Positions 55,153-63,600 of a DNA stretch of 64,000 bases are shown in pieces. This DNA is from Flavobacteriales bacterium (GTDB taxonomy: Bacteria > Bacteroidota > Bacteroidia > Flavobacteriales_E > Vicingaceae). The translations under genes and the position numbers were made by a program. The notes below the pieces were generated by a model that worked only from the letters and a program-made list of their open reading frames with translations, had not been told where the DNA came from and ran no database searches. The stretch lies in the NCBI GenBank assembly GCA_026196775.1, contig JAPHUD010000007.1, positions 186,001-250,000 on the forward strand. The letters run 5' to 3'. Position 1 is the first letter of the stretch; every line of letters begins with the position of its first letter.

Positions 55153-55178
55153 ACATCTTTTAAGACGACATCTTTTAA
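55153..55178. repeat. Direct repeat in intergenic region 55120-55352
   Basis: ACATCTTTTAA at 55153-55163 recurs at 55168-55178, period 15. An inverted repeat CAACTC-ATATC-GAGTTG lies at 55234-55250 in the same gap. The rest of the gap shows no gene. Confidence 0.4.
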
Positions 55179-55264
55179 ATTGCCATGTATTATGGTTAAT
55201 TTAGAAGCATACACTTCCTTAAGGTTATTATTACAACTCATATCGAGTTGATGCACAAATTTAC

Positions 55265-55297
55265 TTTGTGAGATTATACAATCTTTATTTACTTTCG
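55265..55297 (+). promoter_or_regulatory. Promoter of the coiled-coil gene
   Basis: TTTG at 55265-55268 and TACTTTCG at 55290-55297 with a 21-base spacer. The -7 element differs from the consensus at one base and overlaps a small hairpin (TTTCGG / CCGAAA, 55293-55310). The 5' leader would be about 50 bases. Confidence 0.5.
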
Positions 55298-55352
55298 GAG
55301 CAAGCCGAAAATCCTGAAAAGAGTAGGCATTACTTTTAAAAAACTAAATATT

Positions 55353-55637
55353 ATGAACAGAGAAGAATATAAAAAAGAAGCAAAATCAACAATTGATGAA
55401 GTTTTTAATCAAATAAAAGAGCTTGAAGCTAAAAAAGAAAATGCTGAAGAAGAGGTTAAATCAAGTTACAATGAAAAGCTAACTGAACTAAAAGCTAAAA
55501 GAGATGAGATGAAAAATAAGTATGAAGACTTACTATCATCTTCAGAAGATAAGTGGGAAGAGGTGAGAGATACTTTTGATACTGCTTCAAATTCCTTTAA
55601 AAAAGGTTTTGCTGAGTTAACCACCTTGGTTAGGTAG
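55353..55637 (+). CDS. Small coiled-coil protein
   Basis: The 94-residue protein is almost entirely charged heptads (EEYKKEAKSTIDEVFNQIKE, KLTELKAKRDEMKNKYEDL), predicted as a long coiled coil with no signal peptide. It resembles small stress-associated coiled-coil proteins of cyanobacteria and Bacteroidota, but I cannot assign a function. It has its own promoter and a terminator at 55656-55689, so it is a single-gene unit. Confidence 0.75.
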   Translation: MNREEYKKEAKSTIDEVFNQIKELEAKKENAEEEVKSSYNEKLTELKAKRDEMKNKYEDLLSSSEDKWEEVRDTFDTASNSFKKGFAELTTLVR

Positions 55638-55655
55638 TATACTTGTAAACTGATA

Positions 55656-55689
55656 AAAACCTACAAAGAAGAACTTTGTAGGTTTTTTT
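55656..55689. terminator. Bidirectional terminator
   Basis: Stem AAAACCTACAAAG / CTTTGTAGGTTTT of 13 bases with a 5-base loop, T-rich on both outgoing strands, between the convergent coiled-coil gene and fabG. Confidence 0.9.
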
Positions 55690-55703
55690 ATAAAAATGTT
55701 TTT

Positions 55704-56450
55704 TTAAGTTTGCATTCCTCCGCAAACATTTATTACTTGTCCGTTTACATATGAAGATAAGTCAGAAGCCAAGAAGAGGGCTGCGTTAGCAACGTCTTCT
55801 GGTTTTCCAGGTCTTTTCATAGGGATATCTTCAATCCATCCTTTCATTATGGTTTCATCTAGTTGAGCAGTCATTTCTGTTTCAATAAAACCTGGAGCAA
55901 TAGCATTGCTTCTAATATTTCTTGAACCAATTTCTTGAGCAATAGATTTGGTAAATCCAATAATTCCGGCTTTTGAAGCAGCATAGTTAGATTGTCCTGC
56001 GTTACCTTCAATACCAACAACAGAGCTCATGTTAATAATAGAACCATATCGTTGTTTTAATAAGGTTTTTAAAGCACATTTTGTAATGTTAAAAACAGAC
56101 TTTAAGTTTACATTCATCACTTCGTCCCAATTTTGTTCCGTCATTCTCATTAACAAACCATCTCTTGTAATTCCAGCATTATTTACAATAGCATCAATTT
56201 TTCCAAAATCAGCTACTACTTGGTCAATAAAAGTTTCTGCATCACTATAAATAGCTGCATTAGATTTATAACTTTTTACTTTAACACCATAAGCACTTAA
56301 TTCATCTACAACTTTTTTAGCTTGATCATCCGAAGAAACATAAGTGAAAGCAATATCAGCTCCATTTTGAGCAAAAACTTCAGCTATTCCTTTTCCTATA
56401 CCCCTAGTTGCACCAGTAATTATGGTGACTTTTCCTTCTAGTAATTTCAT
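55704..56450 (-). CDS. fabG: 3-oxoacyl-ACP reductase (FabG-like SDR)
   Basis: The 248-residue short-chain dehydrogenase reduces 3-ketoacyl-ACP with NADPH in fatty acid elongation. It has the cofactor motif GATRGIGKGIA, NNAGITRDGLLMRM, catalytic Ser-Tyr-Lys (SSVVGIEGNAGQSNYAASKAG), and IAPGFIETEMT. The length and NAGITRDG motif are typical of FabG. It starts 17 bases after the sucD stop, so the two share a transcript. Confidence 0.95.
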   Translation of the reverse strand: MKLLEGKVTIITGATRGIGKGIAEVFAQNGADIAFTYVSSDDQAKKVVDELSAYGVKVKSYKSNAAIYSDAETFIDQVVADFGKIDAIVNNAGITRDGLLMRMTEQNWDEVMNVNLKSVFNITKCALKTLLKQRYGSIINMSSVVGIEGNAGQSNYAASKAGIIGFTKSIAQEIGSRNIRSNAIAPGFIETEMTAQLDETIMKGWIEDIPMKRPGKPEDVANAALFLASDLSSYVNGQVINVCGGMQT

Positions 56451-56467
56451 AGTTATTAATTTATGAG

Positions 56468-57346
56468 TTATGCGTTTACTTTCATTAATTCAGCCATAGT
56501 TTGACCTATATCAGCAGGAGAGTCAACAACAGTAATTCCACAATCTCTCATAATTTTCTTTTTAGCTTTGGCAGTATCTTCTTCACCGCCAACAATAGCA
56601 CCTGCATGTCCCATTGTTCTTCCTGCAGGAGCAGTTTCTCCAGCAATAAAACCTACAACAGGTTTATTTCCATTTGCTTTAATCCATTTGGCAGCATTAG
56701 CTTCTAAGTTTCCACCTATTTCTCCTATCATTACAATTCCTTCAGTTTCAGGATCATTCATAAATAACTCAATAGCTTCCTGAGTAGTTGTTCCAATAAT
56801 AGGGTCTCCACCAATACCTATAGCTGTAGAAATTCCCAAACCTGCTTTCACCACTTGGTCAGCAGCTTCGTAAGTTAAAGTTCCTGATTTTGAAACAATA
56901 CCTATTTTTCCTGATCTAAAAATAAAGCCGGGCATTATTCCCACTTTAGCACCATCAGGAGTAATCACTCCTGGGCAGTTTGGTCCAATTAAACGTGCAT
57001 TAGTAGATTTTAAATATTCTTTTACAGGAATCATATCTTTTACAGGAATTCCTTCAGTAATACAAACAATAACTTTTATTCCTGCATCTGCAGCTTCAAT
57101 TATTGCATCTGCAGCAAAAGCAGGTGGTACAAAAATAATAGAAACATCAGCTCCAGTAGCTTTTACAGCATCTTCTACAGTATTAAAAACAGGTTTGTCT
57201 AAGTGTTTTTGACCTCCTTTGCCTGGAGTAACACCACCAACAACGTTAGTTCCATATTCTATCATTTGACTAGCATGAAAAGTACCTTCACTACCTGTGA
57301 ATCCTTGAACTATTATTTTTGAATTTTTGTTTACTAATACACTCAT
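56468..57346 (-). CDS. sucD: Succinyl-CoA synthetase alpha subunit
   Basis: The 292-residue ADP/GDP-forming ligase subunit interconverts succinyl-CoA and succinate in the TCA cycle. CoA-binding motif [32 protein letters not shown] and the phosphorylated His in [11 protein letters not shown] are all present. The beta subunit gene sucC is not in the window, so the two are unlinked here. The frame extends 13 residues to a TTG at 57385, which lies within the -7 element; ATG at 57346 is the right start. Confidence 0.97.
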   Translation of the reverse strand: MSVLVNKNSKIIVQGFTGSEGTFHASQMIEYGTNVVGGVTPGKGGQKHLDKPVFNTVEDAVKATGADVSIIFVPPAFAADAIIEAADAGIKVIVCITEGIPVKDMIPVKEYLKSTNARLIGPNCPGVITPDGAKVGIMPGFIFRSGKIGIVSKSGTLTYEAADQVVKAGLGISTAIGIGGDPIIGTTTQEAIELFMNDPETEGIVMIGEIGGNLEANAAKWIKANGNKPVVGFIAGETAPAGRTMGHAGAIVGGEEDTAKAKKKIMRDCGITVVDSPADIGQTMAELMKVNA

Positions 57347-57382
57347 ATCTTTATATTTTCTTAGTTTATTTTTTTGTAAGTT

Positions 57383-57390
57383 CAAAAGTA
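57383..57390 (-). promoter_or_regulatory. Candidate -7 element of sucD-fabG
   Basis: On the minus strand TACTTTTG, a full match to TAnnTTTG, 36 bases before the sucD ATG. No TTTG at the usual upstream distance. Confidence 0.4.
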
Positions 57391-57462
57391 GAATTTAAAA
57401 CTGAAACATACAATAACTTTTTTTAAACTTAATCAACAATAAAGTTATCAAAAAAAGTAAGC

Positions 57463-58683
57463 CTATATATATTGAGCGGTAATCCATGCAGTAGTCCATG
57501 CTGCTTGAAAGTTAAAACCTCCAGTTAAGGCATCAATATCTAATACTTCTCCCGAAAAATATAAATTAGAATGTATTTTACTTTCCATGGTTTTAAAATT
57601 GATCTCATTAAGTTTTATGCCTCCGCAGGTAACAAATTCTTGTTTAAAGGTGGTTTTTCCTTTAGAGAAATATTCATCGGCAGCTAAGATGTTGGTTAAA
57701 TGCTGAAGTTGTTTTTTAGAAACATCTCCCCAATTGAGGTGTTCATCTATACTAGCTTTTTGTAAAAAATATAGCGTTAGTTTTTTAGGGAAATTAAAGG
57801 GAAAAGCATTGCTTACTTTTTTGGTGGCAACCGTAGTTTTAAAATCGGTTAATTGTACTGTAATTTGTTCTGTTGATAAGTTGGGTAACCAATTAACAAA
57901 ATAAGTAAAGTTATAGTTCTTTTCTTGCAGAAAACGAGCTGCCCAAGCACTTAGTTTTAATACTGCCGGACCGCTCATTCCCCAATGGGTAATTAATAAC
58001 GGACCTTCTTCTTTGTAGTTACTTTCTTTAATTTTTATAGCTACATGGTTTACACTAATTCCTTGAAGTTCGCAAATGGGGTGTTGAGGTAAATTAAACG
58101 TAAAAAGAGATGGAATTGGTGGTTGAATGGTGTGCCCTAAATCGGTTAAGAATTGGTATTGTTCTGCTTTATTGAAACCTCCTGCGGTTACTACAATTTT
58201 TTCAGCTATAAATTCTCCGTTGTTGGTATGAATTTCAAAACCATCAGTTAAGGGCAGAATTTTTTCTACTTTGGTTTTGGTAATTATAGCTATTTTATGC
58301 TTTTTAGCAAGGTGTACAAAGCAATTTACTATGGTTTCGGAAGTGTTGGAAACAGGAAACATTCTTCCGTCACTTTCAGTTGTTAATTCAATATTTTTTG
58401 ATGCAAACCATTCAATAGTATTAAGTGGTTGAAATTGATAGAAAGCACCTAACAATTCTTTTCCTCCTCTAGGGTAATAGTTACTAAGTTCTTTAGGCTC
58501 AAAACAAGCGTGTGTTACATTACATCTTCCACCACCAGAAATTTTTACTTTTTTTAGTAGTTGAGAGGTTTTTTCTAAAATAGCAACAGAAAGATGAGGG
58601 TGAAGTTCAGCAATATTGATGGCAGTAAAAAAGCCTGCCGCACCAGCTCCAATAATTATTACGTTAAAATGTTGCTTATTCAT
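57463..58683 (-). CDS. HI0933/BaiN family NAD(P)/FAD-dependent flavoprotein
   Basis: The 406-residue flavoprotein has the Rossmann FAD motif IIGAGAAGFFTAINIAE, GGGRCNVTHA (conserved family motif), VVTAGGFNKAEQY and the C-terminal FSGEVLDIDALTGGFNFQAAW. Members include BaiN of bile acid reduction; most have unknown roles. Its ATG overlaps the bioD stop by 4 bases (ATGA), so it is translationally coupled to biotin synthesis genes. Whether it acts in that pathway is not shown. Confidence 0.94.
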   Translation of the reverse strand: MNKQHFNVIIIGAGAAGFFTAINIAELHPHLSVAILEKTSQLLKKVKISGGGRCNVTHACFEPKELSNYYPRGGKELLGAFYQFQPLNTIEWFASKNIELTTESDGRMFPVSNTSETIVNCFVHLAKKHKIAIITKTKVEKILPLTDGFEIHTNNGEFIAEKIVVTAGGFNKAEQYQFLTDLGHTIQPPIPSLFTFNLPQHPICELQGISVNHVAIKIKESNYKEEGPLLITHWGMSGPAVLKLSAWAARFLQEKNYNFTYFVNWLPNLSTEQITVQLTDFKTTVATKKVSNAFPFNFPKKLTLYFLQKASIDEHLNWGDVSKKQLQHLTNILAADEYFSKGKTTFKQEFVTCGGIKLNEINFKTMESKIHSNLYFSGEVLDIDALTGGFNFQAAWTTAWITAQYI

Positions 58684-59291
58684 AAAAGCGATTGAAAATG
58701 GTTTTTATAAGACAAAACTACCTCTTTATTTATAACAGCGTGTTGTTTTATTCTTCCTAAGCAGTTAACTTTTGTATGTGACAAAATAAATTGCTCGCTA
58801 TCCGTATTTTCCTCACCATTAAAAATAATTCCTTTTATGTTGATATTTCGAGTTTGTAAGCTTTCTATGCTCAACAATGTATGGTTAATGCTTCCCAAAT
58901 AATTTTGAGAAATTAAAATTACTTCGGTAGGTATTTTTTCAATTAAGTCAATAATCAATGTGTTATCATTTAAAGGAACCATTAATCCACCGGCACCTTC
59001 AATTATCAGGTTATTGTTGGTTGTAGGCGGTTTAATATCGTTTAAATTTATTTCAATCCCATCAATTTTAGCAGCAGCGTGTGGCGACATTGGCTGAGTT
59101 AAACAATAGGCTTCTTTATGAAAAACAGATTTCTTATTGCTAACAAGGTTTTTTACTTTATTAGTATCTGAATTTTCCAAATCTCCGGCTTGTATGGGTT
59201 TCCAGTAATCGGCTTCTAAGGCCTCGGTTAAAATAGCTGAAACTATTGTTTTACCTATATTGGTTCCTATTCCGCTTATAAAATAATTCAT
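58680..59291 (-). CDS. bioD: Dethiobiotin synthetase
   Basis: The 203-residue enzyme closes the ureido ring of dethiobiotin from 7,8-diaminopelargonate, CO2 and ATP. P-loop GIGTNIGKTIVSA, YWKPIQAG and IIEGAGGLMVPL are clear. It starts 3 bases after the bioF stop and overlaps the flavoprotein gene by 4. The biotin genes bioA and bioB are not in the window. Confidence 0.96.
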   Translation of the reverse strand: MNYFISGIGTNIGKTIVSAILTEALEADYWKPIQAGDLENSDTNKVKNLVSNKKSVFHKEAYCLTQPMSPHAAAKIDGIEINLNDIKPPTTNNNLIIEGAGGLMVPLNDNTLIIDLIEKIPTEVILISQNYLGSINHTLLSIESLQTRNINIKGIIFNGEENTDSEQFILSHTKVNCLGRIKQHAVINKEVVLSYKNHFQSLL

Positions 59292-59294
59292 TAA

Positions 59295-60404
59295 TTATAT
59301 TTTTAATGTATTTACTAGGTTATCAACTTCTTGTTTTGAATTAAAACTATGCAAACAAATTCTTAAGCGTTCTTGTCCTTTAGGAACTGTTGGAGAAAGT
59401 ATAGGTCTTACATCAAAACCATTTTGTTGTAGTTTATCTGCCATTGCTTTAACCTCATTATTACCGGGTATAATAATACATTGTATAGGACTACAAGAGT
59501 TTAAAGTTTCAAGTTCAAAGTTTGAAGTTAAACTTCTGAAATGATTAATCAACTCTTTTAATGTATTAATTCTATTTAAATTTTGAAGTAAAAACTCATG
59601 AGCATTTTTTATGGTAATAATGCTATGAAGCGGTAAAGCTGTAGTATAAATAAAAGCTCTAGAAAAGTTGATTAAATAATTTCTTAATTCATTACTACCT
59701 AAAATTGCTGCACCATGTACACCAAAAGCTTTTCCGAAAGTTACAATTCGAGCAAAAACTTTGTTTTCTAATTCTAATTCGCAAACCAACCCCTTTCCAT
59801 TACCATAAATACCTACAGCATGTGCTTCATCTACAATTAGTGCAGCATTGTATTTATTACAGATATTAACTATTTCTAACAGTGGAACTTGGTCGCCATC
59901 CATAGAATAAACCGACTCAACAACCACATAAACTAATCCTTTAGCGTTGCTTAGTTTTTGTTCTAATGCAGCTAAGTTATTATGTGTAAATGAGAAATTA
60001 TTTGCATTGCTAAGTTTTATTCCATCTCTTATAGAAGCATGTATAAATTTATCATAAATAATGGTGTCGTTTCTTTGTGGCAGACATTGAAAAAGCCCAA
60101 TATTAGCATTGTAGCCCGAATTGAAAATTAGAGCAGCATGAGTATTATAAAAGTTGGCTAAAAAAGCTTCTGTTTCTTCGGTTAACTTATAATTTCCGGA
60201 AATTAATCGTGAACCTGTTGCTCCATAATTTAAGAGTTCAGATGTTTTGTTATTTATATGGTGAATTGTTGTTTCTTTAGCAAAACCTAAATAATCGTTA
60301 GAGCAAAAATCAATTAAACTAGTATTTAATACAAGTTCTCTAAAAGCATAGTTAGATTTGCTTTTATCAATACGCTCTGTTATAAATTTACTATGATTAT
60401 GCAT
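59295..60404 (-). CDS. bioF: 8-amino-7-oxononanoate synthase (BioF)
   Basis: This 369-residue PLP enzyme condenses pimeloyl-thioester with L-alanine in biotin synthesis. It has FCSNDYLGFA, GATGSRLISGN, NSGYNANIG, VVESVYSMDGD, IVDEAHAVGIYG and TFGKAFGVHGAA with the PLP Lys. Related alpha-oxoamine synthases (2-amino-3-ketobutyrate ligase, serine palmitoyltransferase) share this fold; adjacency to bioD supports BioF. First gene of the operon, diverging from the sensor kinase at 60613. Confidence 0.95.
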   Translation of the reverse strand: MHNHSKFITERIDKSKSNYAFRELVLNTSLIDFCSNDYLGFAKETTIHHINNKTSELLNYGATGSRLISGNYKLTEETEAFLANFYNTHAALIFNSGYNANIGLFQCLPQRNDTIIYDKFIHASIRDGIKLSNANNFSFTHNNLAALEQKLSNAKGLVYVVVESVYSMDGDQVPLLEIVNICNKYNAALIVDEAHAVGIYGNGKGLVCELELENKVFARIVTFGKAFGVHGAAILGSNELRNYLINFSRAFIYTTALPLHSIITIKNAHEFLLQNLNRINTLKELINHFRSLTSNFELETLNSCSPIQCIIIPGNNEVKAMADKLQQNGFDVRPILSPTVPKGQERLRICLHSFNSKQEVDNLVNTLKI

Positions 60405-60475
60405 TTTTATAATTGTACCTATTTTAGTCAGTTTCTTTTGGCTAAAGTAATGTTTTTTATATAAAGTTATTTAAG

Positions 60476-60488
60476 TACACTAAGTGTA
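60476..60488. promoter_or_regulatory. Palindrome TACACT-A-AGTGTA, possible operator
   Basis: A perfect 13-base inverted repeat with a one-base centre in the 208-base divergent gap between bioF and the sensor kinase. Could be a protein-binding site; no known biotin operator is matched. Confidence 0.4.
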
Positions 60489-60522
60489 TTTTACACATTT
60501 TTGAGTAAGTAATTATACTTAA

Positions 60523-60539
60523 AAAATCATAATGATTTT
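60523..60539. promoter_or_regulatory. Palindrome AAAATCAT-A-ATGATTTT, possible operator
   Basis: A perfect 17-base inverted repeat with a one-base centre in the same gap, 34 bases from the previous palindrome. Not followed by a T tract, so more likely a binding site than a terminator. Confidence 0.4.
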
Positions 60540-60612
60540 AAGTGATAAGCCGTAAAAAACAACTGTAATAGAGCCGTAACTTTATAACAATAATTAGTTA
60601 CAAAAAAATTAA

Positions 60613-63600
60613 ATGATAGAACAAGCAAACTTTTCGCTTCAAAAAGTAATAAATAAATTATTAGAACTTACTACCAAAGAAAGTGATATAAATACTTTTT
60701 TAGTAAAATCTTTAGAGGTTATTATTGATGAGGTAAGATTATTGGGTTTTTCGGATAAAGGAATAATCTTTCTGAAAAGAAATAATGAATTTATGAAGGT
60801 TATTGCTCATAAAAATATAGATACATCAGTACTACAGCAATGCGGACATGTTAGAAAAAAAGATTGTGTATGTGGAAAAGCTTTATGTTCAATTACACAT
60901 CAATTTAAAAATAGTGTTGAAAAAGTCCAAAATAACAAAGTAATATTTACTGAGAACAACATTTGTTCTTTTCCTATTAATTATAAAGACAATTGTTATG
61001 GCGTTTTAACGCTTTATTTAGAAGATGAAGCATATTATTATGAAACTACAGTAAATGAAATCACCTCTATATGTAATACTATAGGATTAGTTATTCACGA
61101 AAAAAGAATGCAGCGATATGCAGATTTCGTGAAAAATAAATTAGATGTAAGTTATGGTAATCAATATTTTAAAAACCTTGCTAATTTTTTTGTAGAAGAG
61201 TTTAAAATGAAATATTGTTTTATTGGTACTTATAATCAAAGCTTAGAAGAAATTAGCTCCATAGTATTTATGGAAAAAGATAAGCAATTAGAAAATATTG
61301 TTTGTGGGACAGAAAACTCACCAACAAAGGTATTGTTAAAAGAGCCTTTTTGTATGTTTCCTAAAAATGTACAAACCATTTTTCCAGATGATGTGGAACT
61401 TAAGAGGTACAATGTGCAAAGTTATGTAGGCATGTTGTTGTATAATGAAAATAAAACTCCTGTTGGAGCAATTGTATTGATGCACAACAAAACAATAAAT
61501 GAAAAGGAGCAAGAAGACATGAAACAAGTGTTGTCTATTTTTACACCAAGACTAAGAGGAGAATGCGAAAGAAAACTTTACGAAACCAATTTAATTATAG
61601 AACAAGAAAAATATAAAACTATAATTGATGAATTACAAGATGTATTTATTAGAACAAGAATTACTGCTGAAGGGAATGAGATAATTGAAGCATCTCCATC
61701 AGCATTTAAGTTTTCTGGATACTCACCAGAAGAATTAATAGGAAAATCCCCAGAAACTTTTTATTATGATTTAAATCAAAGAAATGCATTTCAAGAAAAG
61801 CTGTTTAAAGAAAAAGTAGTTCAAAACTTTCCATTAACTTTTATAAAAAAGAATCAAGAATTAATATATGCCAAAGTTAATGCACAATTGGTTTGTGATG
61901 GAAATGGTGTTCCAACAGAAATAAGGTTGTTTGGTAGAGATATTACAGAATCTATTAATGAAGAAATAAGAAAAGAAATAGCTTATGTGGTAGCTAAAAA
62001 ATCGCAACGAAGAACAATTAATATAAATACTATTTCTGAGTATTTATATAATATGCTTGGTAAGGTTACAGATGTTTCTAATTTTTATATTTCATTTTTT
62101 AATGAAGTAGAAAAAACTGTATTTTTTCCAGTATATGCTGATGGAGAAAACAATAATATAGTATCTGAAGTTGAAAAGGAATTTAATTCTAATGGTTTTT
62201 TTGAATATATTATTACTCATAAATCTGCTATAATAAAAACCGAAAAAGAATTACATGAACTAATATCAATAAATAGATTAAAAGTTGATAGAACTGTCCC
62301 TAAATCATTAGTGTCTTTTCCAATAAGAAATGAAGGAAAAGTAGTGGGTGCTTTAACAGTAATGTCTTATTCTAAAACAAAAATGCTTTGTAATAATGAT
62401 TTAGAATTGTTAGAGTTTGTTTCTACTCAATTATCAACTATAGTAGAAAGAGAGCAGTGGCAAAAAAGTTTAATTGAGAAAGAGAAATATTTTAGAACCC
62501 TAGTAGAAAGCTCTCATGAAGTTATTGGAATTGTTGATGTTAATGGAGTAATGCAATATATATCCGAATCGGTTAAAAGTATTTTAGGATATAATTCTTA
62601 TGAAATGATAGGAAAATCTTTTGTTGACTTTGTTCCGGAATATTATATTCAACAAGTTAAACATAATTTTGATAAAACAACTCAACGATTAAGAAACAAT
62701 AATTCTGATACGGTAAAAGTTATAAATAAAGATGGTGAAACACGGATTATACATTTTACTTTAAATAATCAACTAACAAACAATGTTGTACAGGGAATTG
62801 TTTTTAATGCTCAGGATATAACTGAAAAATATTATGCTCAAAAAAAGTTAGAGGCATCTAAGGCTAAATTAATAGAACAAGAAAAAAACTATAGAAATAT
62901 ATTTAATAATTCTAATGATGGAATTGTGTTGTTTGATGAAAATTTTAAGATAATAGATGTTAACAAAAGAATGACAGCTGTATCCGGATTTACTAAGTCG
63001 GAGTTACTTGAAAGTTCAATTTTAGAAACACTACAATATACCGAAGATGATGAAATAATTAAAGAAATTAGAAAGTTAGATGGTATTAATAAAAAAAGTG
63101 TTGTAGTAGAAAAAATTATACCTCATAAGGAGAATAAAATATTATATTGTAAAGTTTTCGTTAAAAAAATACCTGAAAGTGAAAATGAACAAGGGTATTT
63201 TATTGCTTTTATAACTGATATAACAAAAAGTAATGAAGCTATCCAAAAAGCCATTGATCTTGAAAATGCGTTGCATTATACAACAAATGTTATTTATGCT
63301 GATTTAACAGGTAAAATAATGAATGTGAGCGAAAATGTTTCTAAAAAATCAGGATATTCAAAAAAAGAATTAATAGGTGCAAGTACTAAAATCTTTAATT
63401 CTAACTTCCACCCTAAAGAGTTTTTTAAAGAAATGTGGGAGACTATTTTAAAAGGGAATGTTTGGAGCGGTGAAGTAAGAAATAAAAGAAAAGATGGTTC
63501 TATTTACTGGATTTACTCAACCATAATTCCTATTAGAGATATTTATAAAAAAGTAGTATACTTTATTAATGTACAACAAGATATTACTGAAGTAAAGCAA

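Noticed and set aside
57413-57448. Inverted repeat ATAACTTT / AAAGTTAT as terminator of the flavoprotein gene
   Set aside because: 20-base loop and no T tract on the minus strand after the second arm.
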